From positions 1 through 33,131 of the forward strand of contig JACRKG010000041.1 of the NCBI GenBank assembly GCA_016215315.1: a stretch of 33,131 nt of DNA. The letters are read 5' to 3'. This document shows, piece by piece, positions 7,736-16,629 of this stretch. Source of the stretch: Candidatus Woesearchaeota archaeon (GTDB lineage: Archaea; Nanobdellota; Nanobdellia; Woesearchaeales; ARS49). Position numbers and translations under genes: made by a program. The notes under the pieces were generated by a model. The model had not been told where the DNA came from, searched no databases, and saw nothing but the letters and a program-made list of their open reading frames with translations. Within the stretch, counting starts at the first letter, position 1. Every line of letters begins with the position of its first letter.

Positions 7736-8392
7736 CTACTTGTTTTTATTTCCTAAAACATACATTCCTAGAATTACAGATATAATTCCTGAAAACACAG
7801 AAAAATAAATACCCCTATTACACGCACTTTGTTCGTCTAACAATTCTTTTGGCACTTTATTCATATAATTCTTGCTAATTTGAATTAGAGAAGATTTTAC
7901 CGAATCAATAATTTCTCTTTCATTTTTGAAAGTTGATTGAGTGACTTTATTTCCATTATACTCTTTTATTTCATTTTGATCAGGCAAAGAATCTTTTACT
8001 TGTCTTAATTTATCATCTAAGTCATTATAATCTCCTAATGTGTCCAGAACATTTGAGAGAATTTTTTTTGCATCAGCAGGATCAGGATAATCTGGTCTTG
8101 GGGGATGCGATACATGAGGCATAGAATGCACATGAGCATAACCGAGAATTAATCCGAGATCTAAACCCATTGAAGCTGCAGCGATATGATTCCCAGTAAG
8201 TTCTCTTTCAGCAGTTTCTAATTGACTTGATAAACCTTGATATTTGGTTGCTTCGACATAATCTGAATTTCGACTTAATTTTTTATTAACATTAGATAGT
8301 GCTTGACCATAATTAACACCAAAACCAATTGAACTAACAAGGCCTACTACAGATATAAAACCTAAAAGATTGTTTTTAAGATTTTTATTCAT
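7736..8392 (-). CDS. hypothetical two-pass membrane protein
   Basis: The 218 residues have an N-terminal hydrophobic segment (LLGFISVVGLVSSIGFGV), a long helical polar middle, a short Pro/His stretch (HVHSMPHVSHPPRPDYPDP) that could bind a metal, and a C-terminal transmembrane helix (FSVFSGIISVILGMYVLG). A TATA-like TTTAAATTTAA about 25 nt upstream supports a leaderless start at 8392. No family is recognised. Topology and the central helical region would suit a surface-exposed domain anchored at both ends. Confidence 0.6.
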   Translation of the reverse strand: MNKNLKNNLLGFISVVGLVSSIGFGVNYGQALSNVNKKLSRNSDYVEATKYQGLSSQLETAERELTGNHIAAASMGLDLGLILGYAHVHSMPHVSHPPRPDYPDPADAKKILSNVLDTLGDYNDLDDKLRQVKDSLPDQNEIKEYNGNKVTQSTFKNEREIIDSVKSSLIQISKNYMNKVPKELLDEQSACNRGIYFSVFSGIISVILGMYVLGNKNK

Positions 8393-8501
8393 AGATGATA
8401 AGTAATTGAATTAAATTTAAAAAACAATCTGTTGATTATCAAGCCTAAACACGCCTAACAAAATCAAAAAGTATTAAATAAACTAACAATACCAACACAC
8501 C

Positions 8502-9263
8502 ATGCTACTAGTAGACGTACATTGTCATCTAACAGACAAACAAATCAATGCAAAAGAAGTAGTTGAGCGAGCAAAAAAAGCAGGAGTTAAAGTAATAATT
8601 ACTAACGGCACTAATTATGAAGATAACTTGAAAGTTCTCGAATTATCAAAACAATTTGATATTGTTAAACCCGCATTAGGACTTTATCCTTTAGATGCTG
8701 TTGGTTTAAGTTTTGAGAATGGAGAATTAATCAAAGGGAGCGTTGATGTTGAAAAAGTTTTGAAACAAATAGAGCTTGGAAAGCCAATTGCTATTGGTGA
8801 AGTTGGCATAGATTTCAAGTGGTCTAGAGATTATGATAATGAACAAATAGAAGTTTTTCAAAAAATAATTAAGTTAGCAGAAAAAATGAACAAACCATTA
8901 ATTGTACATTCAAGAAATGCAGAAAAAGAATGTATTGACTTACTAGAAAATACCAAAACCAAAGTAGTAATGCATTGTTTTGGGGGAAACAAGAAATTAG
9001 TAAAAAGATGTATTGATAACAAATTTTATTTCTCAATACCGCCAATAATAAATAAATTAATGCATTTTCATATGGTTACAGAATTATGCCCGTTAAGCAA
9101 ATTATTAACTGAAACAGATAGTCCTTGGCTTTCACCATATCAAGATAAGCTTAATGAACCTGCGTTTGTTCTAGAATGTTTAAAAGAAATTTCCAATATT
9201 AAAAAAATTACAATTGAAGAGTGTAGTAACCAAATATTTAAAAATTTCAACGATTTGTTCTAA
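8502..9263 (+). CDS. tatD: TatD-family metal-dependent hydrolase / DNase
   Basis: TIM-barrel amidohydrolase-fold nuclease of 253 residues, the usual length. Metal ligands are visible: HCH in LLVDVHCHLTD, Glu in AIGEVGIDF, His in LIVHSRNAEKE, His in VVMHCFGG, and the terminal Asp in ETDSPWLSPY. Family members act as 3'-5' exonucleases in DNA repair or turnover, or on other phosphoesters; the actual substrate is not evident. The ATG at 8502 has a TATA-like TATTAAATAAAC about 27 nt before it, so it is leaderless. The Cys-rich gene follows 15 nt later and may be co-transcribed. Confidence 0.92.
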   Translation: MLLVDVHCHLTDKQINAKEVVERAKKAGVKVIITNGTNYEDNLKVLELSKQFDIVKPALGLYPLDAVGLSFENGELIKGSVDVEKVLKQIELGKPIAIGEVGIDFKWSRDYDNEQIEVFQKIIKLAEKMNKPLIVHSRNAEKECIDLLENTKTKVVMHCFGGNKKLVKRCIDNKFYFSIPPIINKLMHFHMVTELCPLSKLLTETDSPWLSPYQDKLNEPAFVLECLKEISNIKKITIEECSNQIFKNFNDLF

Positions 9264-9278
9264 AAATTGGTGATATTA

Positions 9279-11183
9279 ATGAAAAAAATCTTATTAATTG
9301 CTGCTTTATTAATTGTTTTGTCTGTTGTTGTTTTTGCTCAACAAACTTGTCCTGATTTAACCCCTCAAATAACTGATTGCCAAAAACAAGGTTTAGATCC
9401 CAAGTATGATCAAAGTAATAACTGTAAACAAGTAATTGGTTGTTGTTCAAATGATTATGTGGCACAAGATCTGGCTTGCAGAACAAAAGGTGGAGGCTCT
9501 GTTCTTGGCGTAGATTCAAATTCTTGTACTTTCTTAAGAGAATGCAAAATGCCAACAGTTTGCAAAACAGAAGAAGAGATAAGTAAGGAAAAAGAAAGTT
9601 GTGAAAACTCAAAAGGAAATTTTCAAAAATGGCCAATAAGCGATGGATGCTATGAAACTTCTTGCATGGCCGCTCCTTCCTGCGATTGGACTGAAAAAGA
9701 AAAAGATAGATGCAAAACAAACGGCGGATCTCCCCGAGAAGTTAAACAAAATTATGCTTACGGCGGACCAACTTGCCCCATGATAGTTTGCGACTATCCT
9801 TCTCCATCAAGTTATTCTAGTAAGCAAGAATGTGAAAGTTCAACAAATTGCTTTTGTGAGTACAAAGATTGTAATTATGTCATGAAAGGAACATCTTACG
9901 AAGATACTTGTGGGAAAAACTTTTCACCAGGTTGGTATTGTCAGATTCCAAAACCTTCAGATGGAATAATCAAATGCGGCGGAAGTGCTGGCTGGTATTG
10001 TCCTAGAGGATATCGTTGTGATAGCCAAGACGGAAATAAAGAAGGAAAATGTGTAAAAGATGAAAATCAACAAACTTCCTGTTACGTTTGGAGAGAAGAA
10101 GAAATTAATCAACAAAAACAAAGATGTGATCAATCGGGTGGAAAATTAGAAAAAAGAGAAAATTTTTGGTCCGGAGCAGAAAATTGTTATGATTACAGAT
10201 GTATTTCTCAAGATGGCAAATGTGGTAGTGGAAATGGCATGGGAATGCTAGAATGCCCTCAGGGGTCTTATTGCGAACAACCAGACAATAGAAACAATTA
10301 CGGACCTAATTATCAGCAAGAATACGGAAAATGTGTTTCAATCAATAAACAAGAAAAATGTCCTGTTTTAGATGCAAAAGAAAAAGAAAAATGCGCTTTA
10401 TCGGGAGGAACTCCCGATGTAAAAAAGAACGAAAAAGGATGCGAGTATTATGAATGCAAACAAAATAAAGATTTTTGTGGTGGAATTGCAGGAATTCAAT
10501 GCATTCCAGGATACAAATGCGAGTTGGATGGAAACTATCCTGATGCAGGAGGCAAATGCGTCCCAGAAAAAAAATGTCCTCCTCAAGATGAAAAAGAAAT
10601 AGCAGCACAAAAAAACAAGTGTGTTTTTGAATACAAAGGAGAATTTAAAATAAAAACAGATACAAACGGATGCACTTACACAGATTGTGTTTTTACGAGT
10701 TCTGAACCAAAAGAATGCATGCTAAAAGAAGAAGTTCAAGCACAATTGAACAAATGTGTATCAAACAACGGCTCACCAAAAATAAAATCTGAACAAGGTT
10801 GTGTGAAAGAAGTAGCTTGCTTAATAGAAGAGAAACCAAAAGATTTGCCTCCTGAAGAAAAAAAGGACTATGATTTGGGAAGACTGTTCAATGTTGCTTT
10901 CAAACTTGAAGAATTAAGAATACAATTTGATAAACTAAAAAAGAAAACACAAAACATTGCAGACTATTATGAAACTCAAAGTGAACAAGAATATGCGAAC
11001 AAATTTAAAGTAGTAAGCGGCTTATTTGATAACGCACTCAATGAAGTAGACAACATAAAATCAGATTTAAGAGAAAACATTGATAAAGATCTAACTAATG
11101 AAGAAAGTATGGGAAAAACAAAGAATTCAATACAAAAACTTAAAGATAGTATGAAAGATATACTCAAAGAGTTATTGAGGTGA
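9279..11183 (+). CDS. large secreted Cys-rich modular protein with helical C-terminus
   Basis: The 634-residue precursor has a signal peptide (KKILLIAALLIVLSVVVFAQ) cleaved near AQQ. The start is the ATG at 9279, four nt behind GGTGAT. About seven modules share the pattern C, an acidic/basic helix, K-C, then G-G or a similar turn, and C-x(3-4)-C (for example CPVLDAKEKEKCALSGGTP and CMLKEEVQAQLNKCVSNNG). They are interleaved with three CGG...CPxGYxC...GKCV modules resembling small EGF/Dickkopf-like knots. Past about residue 520 the cysteines stop and a charged, probably coiled-coil domain follows to the end. It is likely a disulfide-rich surface protein. The short lipoprotein at 11188 follows after 4 nt with a similar helical tail, suggesting a joint assembly. 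Confidence 0.78.
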   Translation: MKKILLIAALLIVLSVVVFAQQTCPDLTPQITDCQKQGLDPKYDQSNNCKQVIGCCSNDYVAQDLACRTKGGGSVLGVDSNSCTFLRECKMPTVCKTEEEISKEKESCENSKGNFQKWPISDGCYETSCMAAPSCDWTEKEKDRCKTNGGSPREVKQNYAYGGPTCPMIVCDYPSPSSYSSKQECESSTNCFCEYKDCNYVMKGTSYEDTCGKNFSPGWYCQIPKPSDGIIKCGGSAGWYCPRGYRCDSQDGNKEGKCVKDENQQTSCYVWREEEINQQKQRCDQSGGKLEKRENFWSGAENCYDYRCISQDGKCGSGNGMGMLECPQGSYCEQPDNRNNYGPNYQQEYGKCVSINKQEKCPVLDAKEKEKCALSGGTPDVKKNEKGCEYYECKQNKDFCGGIAGIQCIPGYKCELDGNYPDAGGKCVPEKKCPPQDEKEIAAQKNKCVFEYKGEFKIKTDTNGCTYTDCVFTSSEPKECMLKEEVQAQLNKCVSNNGSPKIKSEQGCVKEVACLIEEKPKDLPPEEKKDYDLGRLFNVAFKLEELRIQFDKLKKKTQNIADYYETQSEQEYANKFKVVSGLFDNALNEVDNIKSDLRENIDKDLTNEESMGKTKNSIQKLKDSMKDILKELLR

Positions 11184-11187
11184 AAAA

Positions 11188-11394
11188 ATGAAAAAAATAA
11201 TGCTTTTGGTTCTTTTGTTGCTAATTATTTCTTGCACAACACAAAAACCAGTACAAAAAGAAGAAAAAACTGCAGTTGCAGCAGAAGAAAAAATAGTAAA
11301 TGAAGAACAAGCAAAGCAGACAACTCAAGATGTTAATAAAGAGCTTTCAGATTTAACAAAAAGCTTAGATGATTTAGAGAAAAGTTTGGAATGA
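11188..11394 (+). CDS. short lipoprotein
   Basis: The 68-residue precursor has a lipobox-type signal (LLVLLLLIISC), with the Cys directly after the hydrophobic stretch, then a Thr/Gln/Lys linker and an acidic helix with heptad leucines (KELSDLTKSLDDLEKSLE). GAGGTGA upstream is a strong ribosome binding site and lies within the end of the preceding gene. It is likely membrane-anchored outside the cell, and its helical tail could pair with the helical C-terminus of the Cys-rich protein encoded just upstream. That partnership is inferred from adjacency only. Confidence 0.65.
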   Translation: MKKIMLLVLLLLIISCTTQKPVQKEEKTAVAAEEKIVNEEQAKQTTQDVNKELSDLTKSLDDLEKSLE

Positions 11395-11424
11395 TTTAAA
11401 AATACTCCTTCTTTTCCCCACTTT

Positions 11425-11856
11425 ATGAAAAAATTCGAGTTAGTTGAAGGAATAACCGATGCAGACTATGCCTTCAAAATATATGGAAAAAATTTAGAAG
11501 AACTATTTACTAACGCAGGAATGGCCATATTTAGCGTGATGGTAGACCCAAAAAGCGTAAGCAAAATAATAGAAAAAGAAATAAAACTAGAAAATAACAC
11601 AGTGGAAAAATTATTATTTGAATTCCTAGAAGAATTAGTATTTTTGAAAGATGCCGAATCATTCATGCTTAAAGAAATTAAAGTAAAAATTAATGAGTTT
11701 GATGGAAAATTTTTGCTTAACGCAAAAATTTTCGGAGAAGAACTAAACATGGAAAAACACAAAATAATAACTGATGTTAAGTCAGTAACTTATCATAATT
11801 ACAAAGTTGAAAAAACAAGTAAAGGCTGGGAAGCAACGGTGGTGGTTGACGTATGA
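11425..11856 (+). CDS. archease (RtcB activation factor)
   Basis: Small acidic protein of 143 residues that promotes guanylylation and turnover of the RNA ligase RtcB. Archease features are present: FELVEGITDADYAFKIYGKN at the start (with the conserved acidic metal-site Asp), LEELFTNAGMAIF, a central LLFEFLEELVFLKD helix, and the C-terminal DVKSVTYHNYKVEK with the family's conserved K-A/S-x-T-x-H segment. A TATA-like ATTTAAAAATAC about 25 nt upstream marks a leaderless start. The stop overlaps the rtcB start in an ATGA, so partner and enzyme are made from one transcript. Confidence 0.93.
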   Translation: MKKFELVEGITDADYAFKIYGKNLEELFTNAGMAIFSVMVDPKSVSKIIEKEIKLENNTVEKLLFEFLEELVFLKDAESFMLKEIKVKINEFDGKFLLNAKIFGEELNMEKHKIITDVKSVTYHNYKVEKTSKGWEATVVVDV

Positions 11857-14837
11857 ATAAAGAAAAACCATTCTTAAAAAAATTAAAACAAGTAGGAAAA
11901 GTAATTTGGGAATTACCAAAAGACTACAAAGAAGGAATGCTTGTCCCAGGAAGAATTTATGCAACACAAACAATCATAGATCAACTAGAAGAAACAGTAT
12001 TTAACCAATTAACAAACGTAGCAACTCTCCCAGGCATAGTTAACTACTCCTTTTGCATGCCAGACGCACACTCAGGATACGGATTTCCAATAGGAGGAGT
12101 CGCAGCATTCGACCCAGAACAAGGAGGAGTAATAAGTCCTGGAGGAGTGGGATTTGACATTGGATGCATCCATCCAAAAACAAAAGTTAATCTTGAATAT
12201 GGAACTTGGTTAAGTGCGGAAGAATTAGAACATATAAATCAGGACTTAAATTTACCCTTATTTGATCATAAAACAGCGAACAAAAAAGAAGTAGAACTTT
12301 TAGTTCACATAAAAAGCAAGAAAAATGATAAAATTTACGAGATAAAAACAGAATCAGGAAGAATTCTGAAAATTACAAAAGAACACCCAATTTTAACAAA
12401 AGAAGGATATATTAAAGCAGAAAACCTGAAAGAAACTGATGAAGTACTAGTTCACAGTTTTAAAGGAACTAAATATGAAATCCCAAGTTCTGAAATAATT
12501 TTAACCCGAGAGATGGTTGAAAAAACACTAGACCAATTAGAAAAAACTAACAAAGGAAGTTCTAGAAGCCAAATAATACAGTTCTTGGAAAAAAATAACT
12601 TGTTAGAACTAAGATATGATTCCCCTCAAATACCAGTACTGCTCAAATTAATGGGTTTTATTCTGGGAGATGGTGTAATAACTTTTGTCAACAAAAAAGA
12701 AGGTTACTTGCATTTCTATGCTAAAAAGGAAGATTTAATTGATATTAAAAAAGATTTAGAAAAAATAGGAATAAAAATCTCTAAAATACACGAAAGATTA
12801 AGACATCACAACATAAAAACAAGATACGGAGTTTCCGATTTTGATTTTGAGGAATTCAGGATTGTTAAAAAATGCACTGCATTATCAGCATTATTTGTTG
12901 CTTTAGGTGTTCCTTACGGTAGAAAAACAGACAAAAAATACCGAGTTCCAAAATGGGTTATGAAAGCACCAAAATGGCATAAAAGATTGTTTTTAGCAGC
13001 ATTTTTCGGAGCAGAACTTGCAAAACCTAAAACTTTTGATAGTTCAAATTTTTATGATTTACAACTCAACATGAATAAAAGTATTAACTTAAAAGAAAAT
13101 GCAATTGATTTCTTAAATGACATCAGGTTATTACTTTATGATTTGGGAATAAAAAGTAGAGAGCCTGTAAATGTGGAAGGAAATAATTATGAAGGAAAAT
13201 TAGGAAACACCGTCAGCTTAAGATTTTTAATACCGGGAAATCCAAATAATTTAATCAAATTCTTTGAAGAAGTAGGTTATGAATATAATAAAGAAAAAAG
13301 AAAACTGGCAAGTATTGCGGCAAATTATTTAAAGTTAAAACAAGAAAACATAAAAAATCGTTGGGAAATAAGAAAACTAGCAAAAAAATTATACGACTCT
13401 GGCAAAAGCCCTTTAGAAATAGTTCACGAACTCAAAACAGAACACACTGGAGAGCACTTCATAAGACATTCCATTTACGACCGACAATTACTTCTCCCGA
13501 GAACTTCACTTAAGTTTGAATCATTCAAAAAATACCAAGAAAGAACTTGCGGCAACGATGGTTTTGTTTGGGATGAAATAAAAGAAATAAAAAAAGAAGA
13601 CTACAATGGTTACGTCTATGATTTAACAATTAACGATGAAAATCAAAATTTCCTGGCCAACAACATGATTGTTCACAATTGCGGAATGCGATTAATAAGA
13701 ACAAACTTAACACTAGAAGAAGTCCAACCAAAACTAAAAGAATTAGTTGATTTATTATTTCAAATGGTTCCTGCAGGAGTTGGAAGAAAAGGATTTGTAA
13801 AAATAAACCGGGAAGAATTTATCAAAGTAATAACTCAAGGAGTCAAGTGGTGTGTTGATAATGGTTATGGCTGGAAAGAAGATTTAGGACACATAGAAGA
13901 GGATGGATGTATCAAAGGAGGAGATCCTAAAAAAGTCAGCGATAAAGCAATAAGCAGAGGAATAGATCAATTAGGAACTTTAGGTAGTGGAAATCATTAT
14001 TTAGAAATACAAGTAGCAAAAAAAACAAACATTTTCCAACCAGAACTGGCAAAAAAATTCGGAATAACAAAAGAAAACCAAATACTAATAATGGTTCATT
14101 GTGGTTCACGAGGTTTCGGACACCAAATTGGAACAGATTACTTAAAACAATTTTTAGAAATAATGCCAAAATACGGAATAAAAATTTTAGACCAAGAACT
14201 AGCTTGTGCACCACTAAAAAGTCCAGAAGGACAAGACTATTACAAAGCAATGGCTTGCGGAGCAAACTTGGCAATGGCAAACAGACAAGTTATAACTCAC
14301 CAAATAAGAGAAGCATTCAGACAAGTATTCAAAAAAGATCCAAAAGATTTAGACATGGAAATAATTTATGACATCTCACATAATGTGGCAAAACTAGAAA
14401 GCTGGAATGTTAGCAATCAAGAAAAAGAATTAATCGTGCATAGAAAAGGCTCAACAAGATGTTTTGGTCCTTCAAGAAAAGAAATGGAAGGTTTATACAA
14501 AGAAACAGGACAACCAGTAATTGTTGGAGGAAGTATGGAAACAGGAAGTTATTTATTAGTTGGAGCTGATGAAAGCGAACAAACATGGGGTTCAACAATG
14601 CACGGTAGCGGAAGAACAATGAGCAGAACTCAGGCAAGAAAATTAGTCCGAGGAGATAAATTAATTAAAGACATGGAAAAAAAAGGAATTTACGTAAGAG
14701 CAGTATCAATGTCAGGACTATCAGAAGAAGCAGGCTTAGCATACAAAAACATTCACGAAGTGGTTGACACAATGGAAATAGCAGGAATAAGTAAAAAAGT
14801 AGTTTCATTAATACCTATTGGGAACGTAAAAGGATAA
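11853..14837 (+). CDS. rtcB: RtcB RNA ligase precursor containing an intein
   Basis: RtcB joins RNA 2',3'-cyclic phosphate and 5'-OH ends (tRNA exon ligation and RNA repair), using GTP and Mn2+. The 994-residue precursor consists of an N-extein (1-104), an intein (105-609) and a C-extein; the mature enzyme would have 489 residues, normal for RtcB. Visible motifs are MPDAHSGYGFPIGG, GGVGFDIG directly before the splice site, Cys (metal ligand) in CGMRLIRTN directly after it, LGSGNHYLEIQ, MVHCGSRGFGHQ, the GMP-accepting His in VHRKGSTRCFG, and GGSMETGSYLLVG. The intein interrupts the metal-binding Cys segment, so the precursor should be inactive until spliced. Translation is coupled to archease by the ATGA overlap. 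Confidence 0.95.
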   Translation: MNKEKPFLKKLKQVGKVIWELPKDYKEGMLVPGRIYATQTIIDQLEETVFNQLTNVATLPGIVNYSFCMPDAHSGYGFPIGGVAAFDPEQGGVISPGGVGFDIGCIHPKTKVNLEYGTWLSAEELEHINQDLNLPLFDHKTANKKEVELLVHIKSKKNDKIYEIKTESGRILKITKEHPILTKEGYIKAENLKETDEVLVHSFKGTKYEIPSSEIILTREMVEKTLDQLEKTNKGSSRSQIIQFLEKNNLLELRYDSPQIPVLLKLMGFILGDGVITFVNKKEGYLHFYAKKEDLIDIKKDLEKIGIKISKIHERLRHHNIKTRYGVSDFDFEEFRIVKKCTALSALFVALGVPYGRKTDKKYRVPKWVMKAPKWHKRLFLAAFFGAELAKPKTFDSSNFYDLQLNMNKSINLKENAIDFLNDIRLLLYDLGIKSREPVNVEGNNYEGKLGNTVSLRFLIPGNPNNLIKFFEEVGYEYNKEKRKLASIAANYLKLKQENIKNRWEIRKLAKKLYDSGKSPLEIVHELKTEHTGEHFIRHSIYDRQLLLPRTSLKFESFKKYQERTCGNDGFVWDEIKEIKKEDYNGYVYDLTINDENQNFLANNMIVHNCGMRLIRTNLTLEEVQPKLKELVDLLFQMVPAGVGRKGFVKINREEFIKVITQGVKWCVDNGYGWKEDLGHIEEDGCIKGGDPKKVSDKAISRGIDQLGTLGSGNHYLEIQVAKKTNIFQPELAKKFGITKENQILIMVHCGSRGFGHQIGTDYLKQFLEIMPKYGIKILDQELACAPLKSPEGQDYYKAMACGANLAMANRQVITHQIREAFRQVFKKDPKDLDMEIIYDISHNVAKLESWNVSNQEKELIVHRKGSTRCFGPSRKEMEGLYKETGQPVIVGGSMETGSYLLVGADESEQTWGSTMHGSGRTMSRTQARKLVRGDKLIKDMEKKGIYVRAVSMSGLSEEAGLAYKNIHEVVDTMEIAGISKKVVSLIPIGNVKG
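12165..13679 (+). mobile_element. intein with LAGLIDADG homing endonuclease, inserted in RtcB
   Basis: A 505-residue in-frame intein starts with Cys (CIHPKTKVNL), has the block B TxxH (ITKEHPIL), and ends in NNMIVHN with Cys as first C-extein residue, so all splicing residues are present. The centre carries a two-motif LAGLIDADG endonuclease: LMGFILGDGVITF (nt about 12646-12680) is standard. The second, FLAAFFGAELAKP (about 12985-13020), is weaker, with Glu where the catalytic acid should be and no following Gly. The insertion site, GFDIG before CGMRL, is the metal-ligand Cys region of RtcB, where inteins are known in other archaea. Confidence 0.92.
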
Positions 14838-14860
14838 AATTTTGCGCACGCAAAATTTTA
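14835..14860 (+). terminator. 26-nt hairpin overlapping the rtcB stop codon
   Basis: TAAAATTTTGCG (14835-14846) and CGCAAAATTTTA (14849-14860) are perfect 12-bp arms around a 2-nt centre. The left arm contains the rtcB stop codon. It probably ends or stabilises the archease-rtcB transcript and insulates it from the SRP RNA gene that starts 37 nt later. Confidence 0.5.
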
Positions 14861-14896
14861 GAAACGCTTAAAAACATCATCTTCTTTATTCGTTTT

Positions 14897-15163
14897 GGCG
14901 GGCTAGGTCGGGGGTTTAGCGAGCTCTTGTAACCACCAGCTATATGTGGTGCCGAAGCTCTTGGAGAGGTTTTGTATCTTAGTTTTGGTCCTCTGCCGTA
15001 CGTTGACGTGCTGTCCTGCTTGGTGGTTTGTTAGGAAAATGTGTCAGGTCAGGAATGAAGCAGCACTAACCAAGCAAATTCATGCTTGCAGGGGTGCGGC
15101 GCCGAGGAAAGTAGAGGGTGACCCATTACTAGGATATGATTTCCATTCAGGAACGCGCCCGCC
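14897..15163 (+). ncRNA. ffs: signal recognition particle 7S RNA (SRP RNA)
   Basis: About 267 nt, far more GC-rich than its surroundings. GGCGGGC at the 5' end (14897-14903) pairs with GCCCGCC at the 3' end (15157-15163) as the closing helix. Archaeal 7S signatures are present: the Alu-domain segment GGTCGGGGG...CTTGTAACC...GTGGTGCCGAAGC, and the S-domain helix 8 region GTCAGGTCAGGAATGAAGCA with its partner GGGGTGCGGCGCCGAGG. CTTAAAAAC about 25 nt upstream may be the TATA box. The RNA is the scaffold for SRP19/SRP54 and targets membrane and secreted proteins. The exact ends are set by the closing helix and may be off by a few nt. Confidence 0.92.
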
Positions 15164-15275
15164 AACTCATTAATTCTGACTGTCATCACGAGGTATCTTC
15201 GGGTGTCAAAATATTTGTGGGTATCAAAAGGTAATTTTTTGCAAGTAATCAACAGAACATTTTATAAAAATAAAC

Positions 15276-16073
15276 TCATTCATCAGAATCAAGTAATTCA
15301 TCTAAAGACATAGTTTCATCTTTCGAATTCGTGCAGCATCGGATAGAACCTGTATGGCCAGGTGTTATTTTAAAGTCAACAGTTTCAAAGTTAATTTTGT
15401 ACTTTTCTAATAATTTTAGAAAAGAAGGAACTCTTTTGTTAGCAAAAACTACTTCTTCTCCATTCTGGCAAGGAAGTACTAAACAATTAAGAGGAAAATA
15501 TTTGAAACTGCTTTTTGGTGCTGAGTCATGAAAAACAATTTGGTAATCTTCTTGAGAAGCTATTCCGCTAAATGAATCTCTTGATTTTTGTTCTGTGTAA
15601 AAATTTTTATCAACAAAAAGTAATCGTTTAGAAGGGATTGTTAAACAAGTTAAATCAACATGATCTATCCACATAGGACCATTTAGCGCAGATATCTCAT
15701 CAGGATCATATCCTGTTGGAACTATGTGAATTTTTTTGTAAGGATAATGTAGTTCTACTTCCCTTTGTATTTTTCCAAAATCCACAGGAGTATAATGCCC
15801 AAATAATCTCTCTGAAACTAGAACAAACTCTCTTCCAAAATTAAAATATCCCCCTTCACCAGGTTTACCGTGAATTTTTTTTATTGCATAACTTCCATCA
15901 TGAAAAGTATAATGATCTCTAGGCCAAGCAACAGAAACTCTTTCAACTCTAAATCCGCATTCCTCTATTTTCTGAGCTAATTGCTCTCTTTCTGCTAATT
16001 GAGCATCACAATAGCCTTGAAGATTTGTGCCAACGACAACAATTAATTTTTCATTTGTTGTTTGAGTTTTCAT
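15276..16073 (-). CDS. pentein (guanidino-group modifying) enzyme, agmatine/arginine deiminase-like
   Basis: The 265-residue protein shows the signature of the guanidino-modifying superfamily (arginine, agmatine and dimethylarginine hydrolases): VAWPRDHYTFHDG (48-60, substrate-binding Arg-Asp), a GGYFNFG segment (74-80), catalytic His and Asp in WIDHVDL (His138, Asp140), ANKRVPSFLKLLEKY, and the catalytic Cys in GSIRCCTN (Cys246 or Cys247). It is shorter than agmatine deiminase (about 370), closer to dimethylargininase-type enzymes. The substrate cannot be read from the sequence. GGTGAT just before the ATG at 16073 sets the start. It lies 14 nt downstream of the receiver-like gene, so the two form an operon. 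Confidence 0.75.
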   Translation of the reverse strand: MKTQTTNEKLIVVVGTNLQGYCDAQLAEREQLAQKIEECGFRVERVSVAWPRDHYTFHDGSYAIKKIHGKPGEGGYFNFGREFVLVSERLFGHYTPVDFGKIQREVELHYPYKKIHIVPTGYDPDEISALNGPMWIDHVDLTCLTIPSKRLLFVDKNFYTEQKSRDSFSGIASQEDYQIVFHDSAPKSSFKYFPLNCLVLPCQNGEEVVFANKRVPSFLKLLEKYKINFETVDFKITPGHTGSIRCCTNSKDETMSLDELLDSDE

Positions 16074-16087
16074 AAATCACCAAAGAA

Positions 16088-16558
16088 TTATTTTTGAACT
16101 AATTTATTTATTGTTTGAAGAACTTCTTCAGCTTTGTAAGGTTTAGTTATTAATGTAAATTTTCCATTATTTAATTTTGGCTGCAATTCGAATTTTACTT
16201 CTTCTGGAGCAATAATTATTGTAGGTCTTTGAGTTACTGATAAATAAATTCCCGTAGTTTGGTCGAACATTTCAACTCTTTCATTCAAAGGCACTTCTTT
16301 GAATAATAAATCAAAATCATAAATTACCAAGTCATAAGGTCTTAATTCAACATTATCAATCAGTCTTTCTGCAAATTTAGGATAGAATTCTTGCACTTTA
16401 TTGCACATTCTTATCATTCCAACTTCCCAAAGAAAGCTTTCACTATTATCCATATAATAGAATCTATGACCTGCCAGAGCAAGTCTTTGAACTAAATCAT
16501 CATGAACCGGATTATGTTCTCCCTCTTTTTGAGGTCCACCGAATAATATGCGTGCCAT
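16088..16558 (-). CDS. CheY-like receiver-fold protein, probably degenerate
   Basis: The 156 residues follow the beta/alpha order of a response-regulator receiver: a first strand RILFGG, a helix LVQRLALAG, the strand with acidic end YDLVIYDFDLL (Asp81 or Asp83 as phospho-acceptor position), RPTIIIAPEE, and the conserved Lys-Pro ITKPYKAEEV (Lys139) before a last helix. The acidic pair normally found after the first strand is replaced by GGPQ, and the Thr/Ser position after the fourth strand is Ala. Phosphorylation is therefore doubtful; it may be a pseudo-receiver. No output domain is attached. A TATA-like TTTAAA lies upstream. It is the first gene of an operon with the pentein enzyme, so it may modulate that enzyme. 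Confidence 0.5.
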   Translation of the reverse strand: MARILFGGPQKEGEHNPVHDDLVQRLALAGHRFYYMDNSESFLWEVGMIRMCNKVQEFYPKFAERLIDNVELRPYDLVIYDFDLLFKEVPLNERVEMFDQTTGIYLSVTQRPTIIIAPEEVKFELQPKLNNGKFTLITKPYKAEEVLQTINKLVQK

Positions 16559-16629
16559 AATAAGAAAACGAAGATCAGATTTTTAAATATAATTATTTAT
16601 TACTATGAAAAACAAGAAAAATAAACTAA

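Noticed and set aside
14946..15252. Open frames of 67-75 codons on both strands
   Set aside because: They lie largely within the SRP RNA, whose closing helix and conserved motifs explain the sequence.
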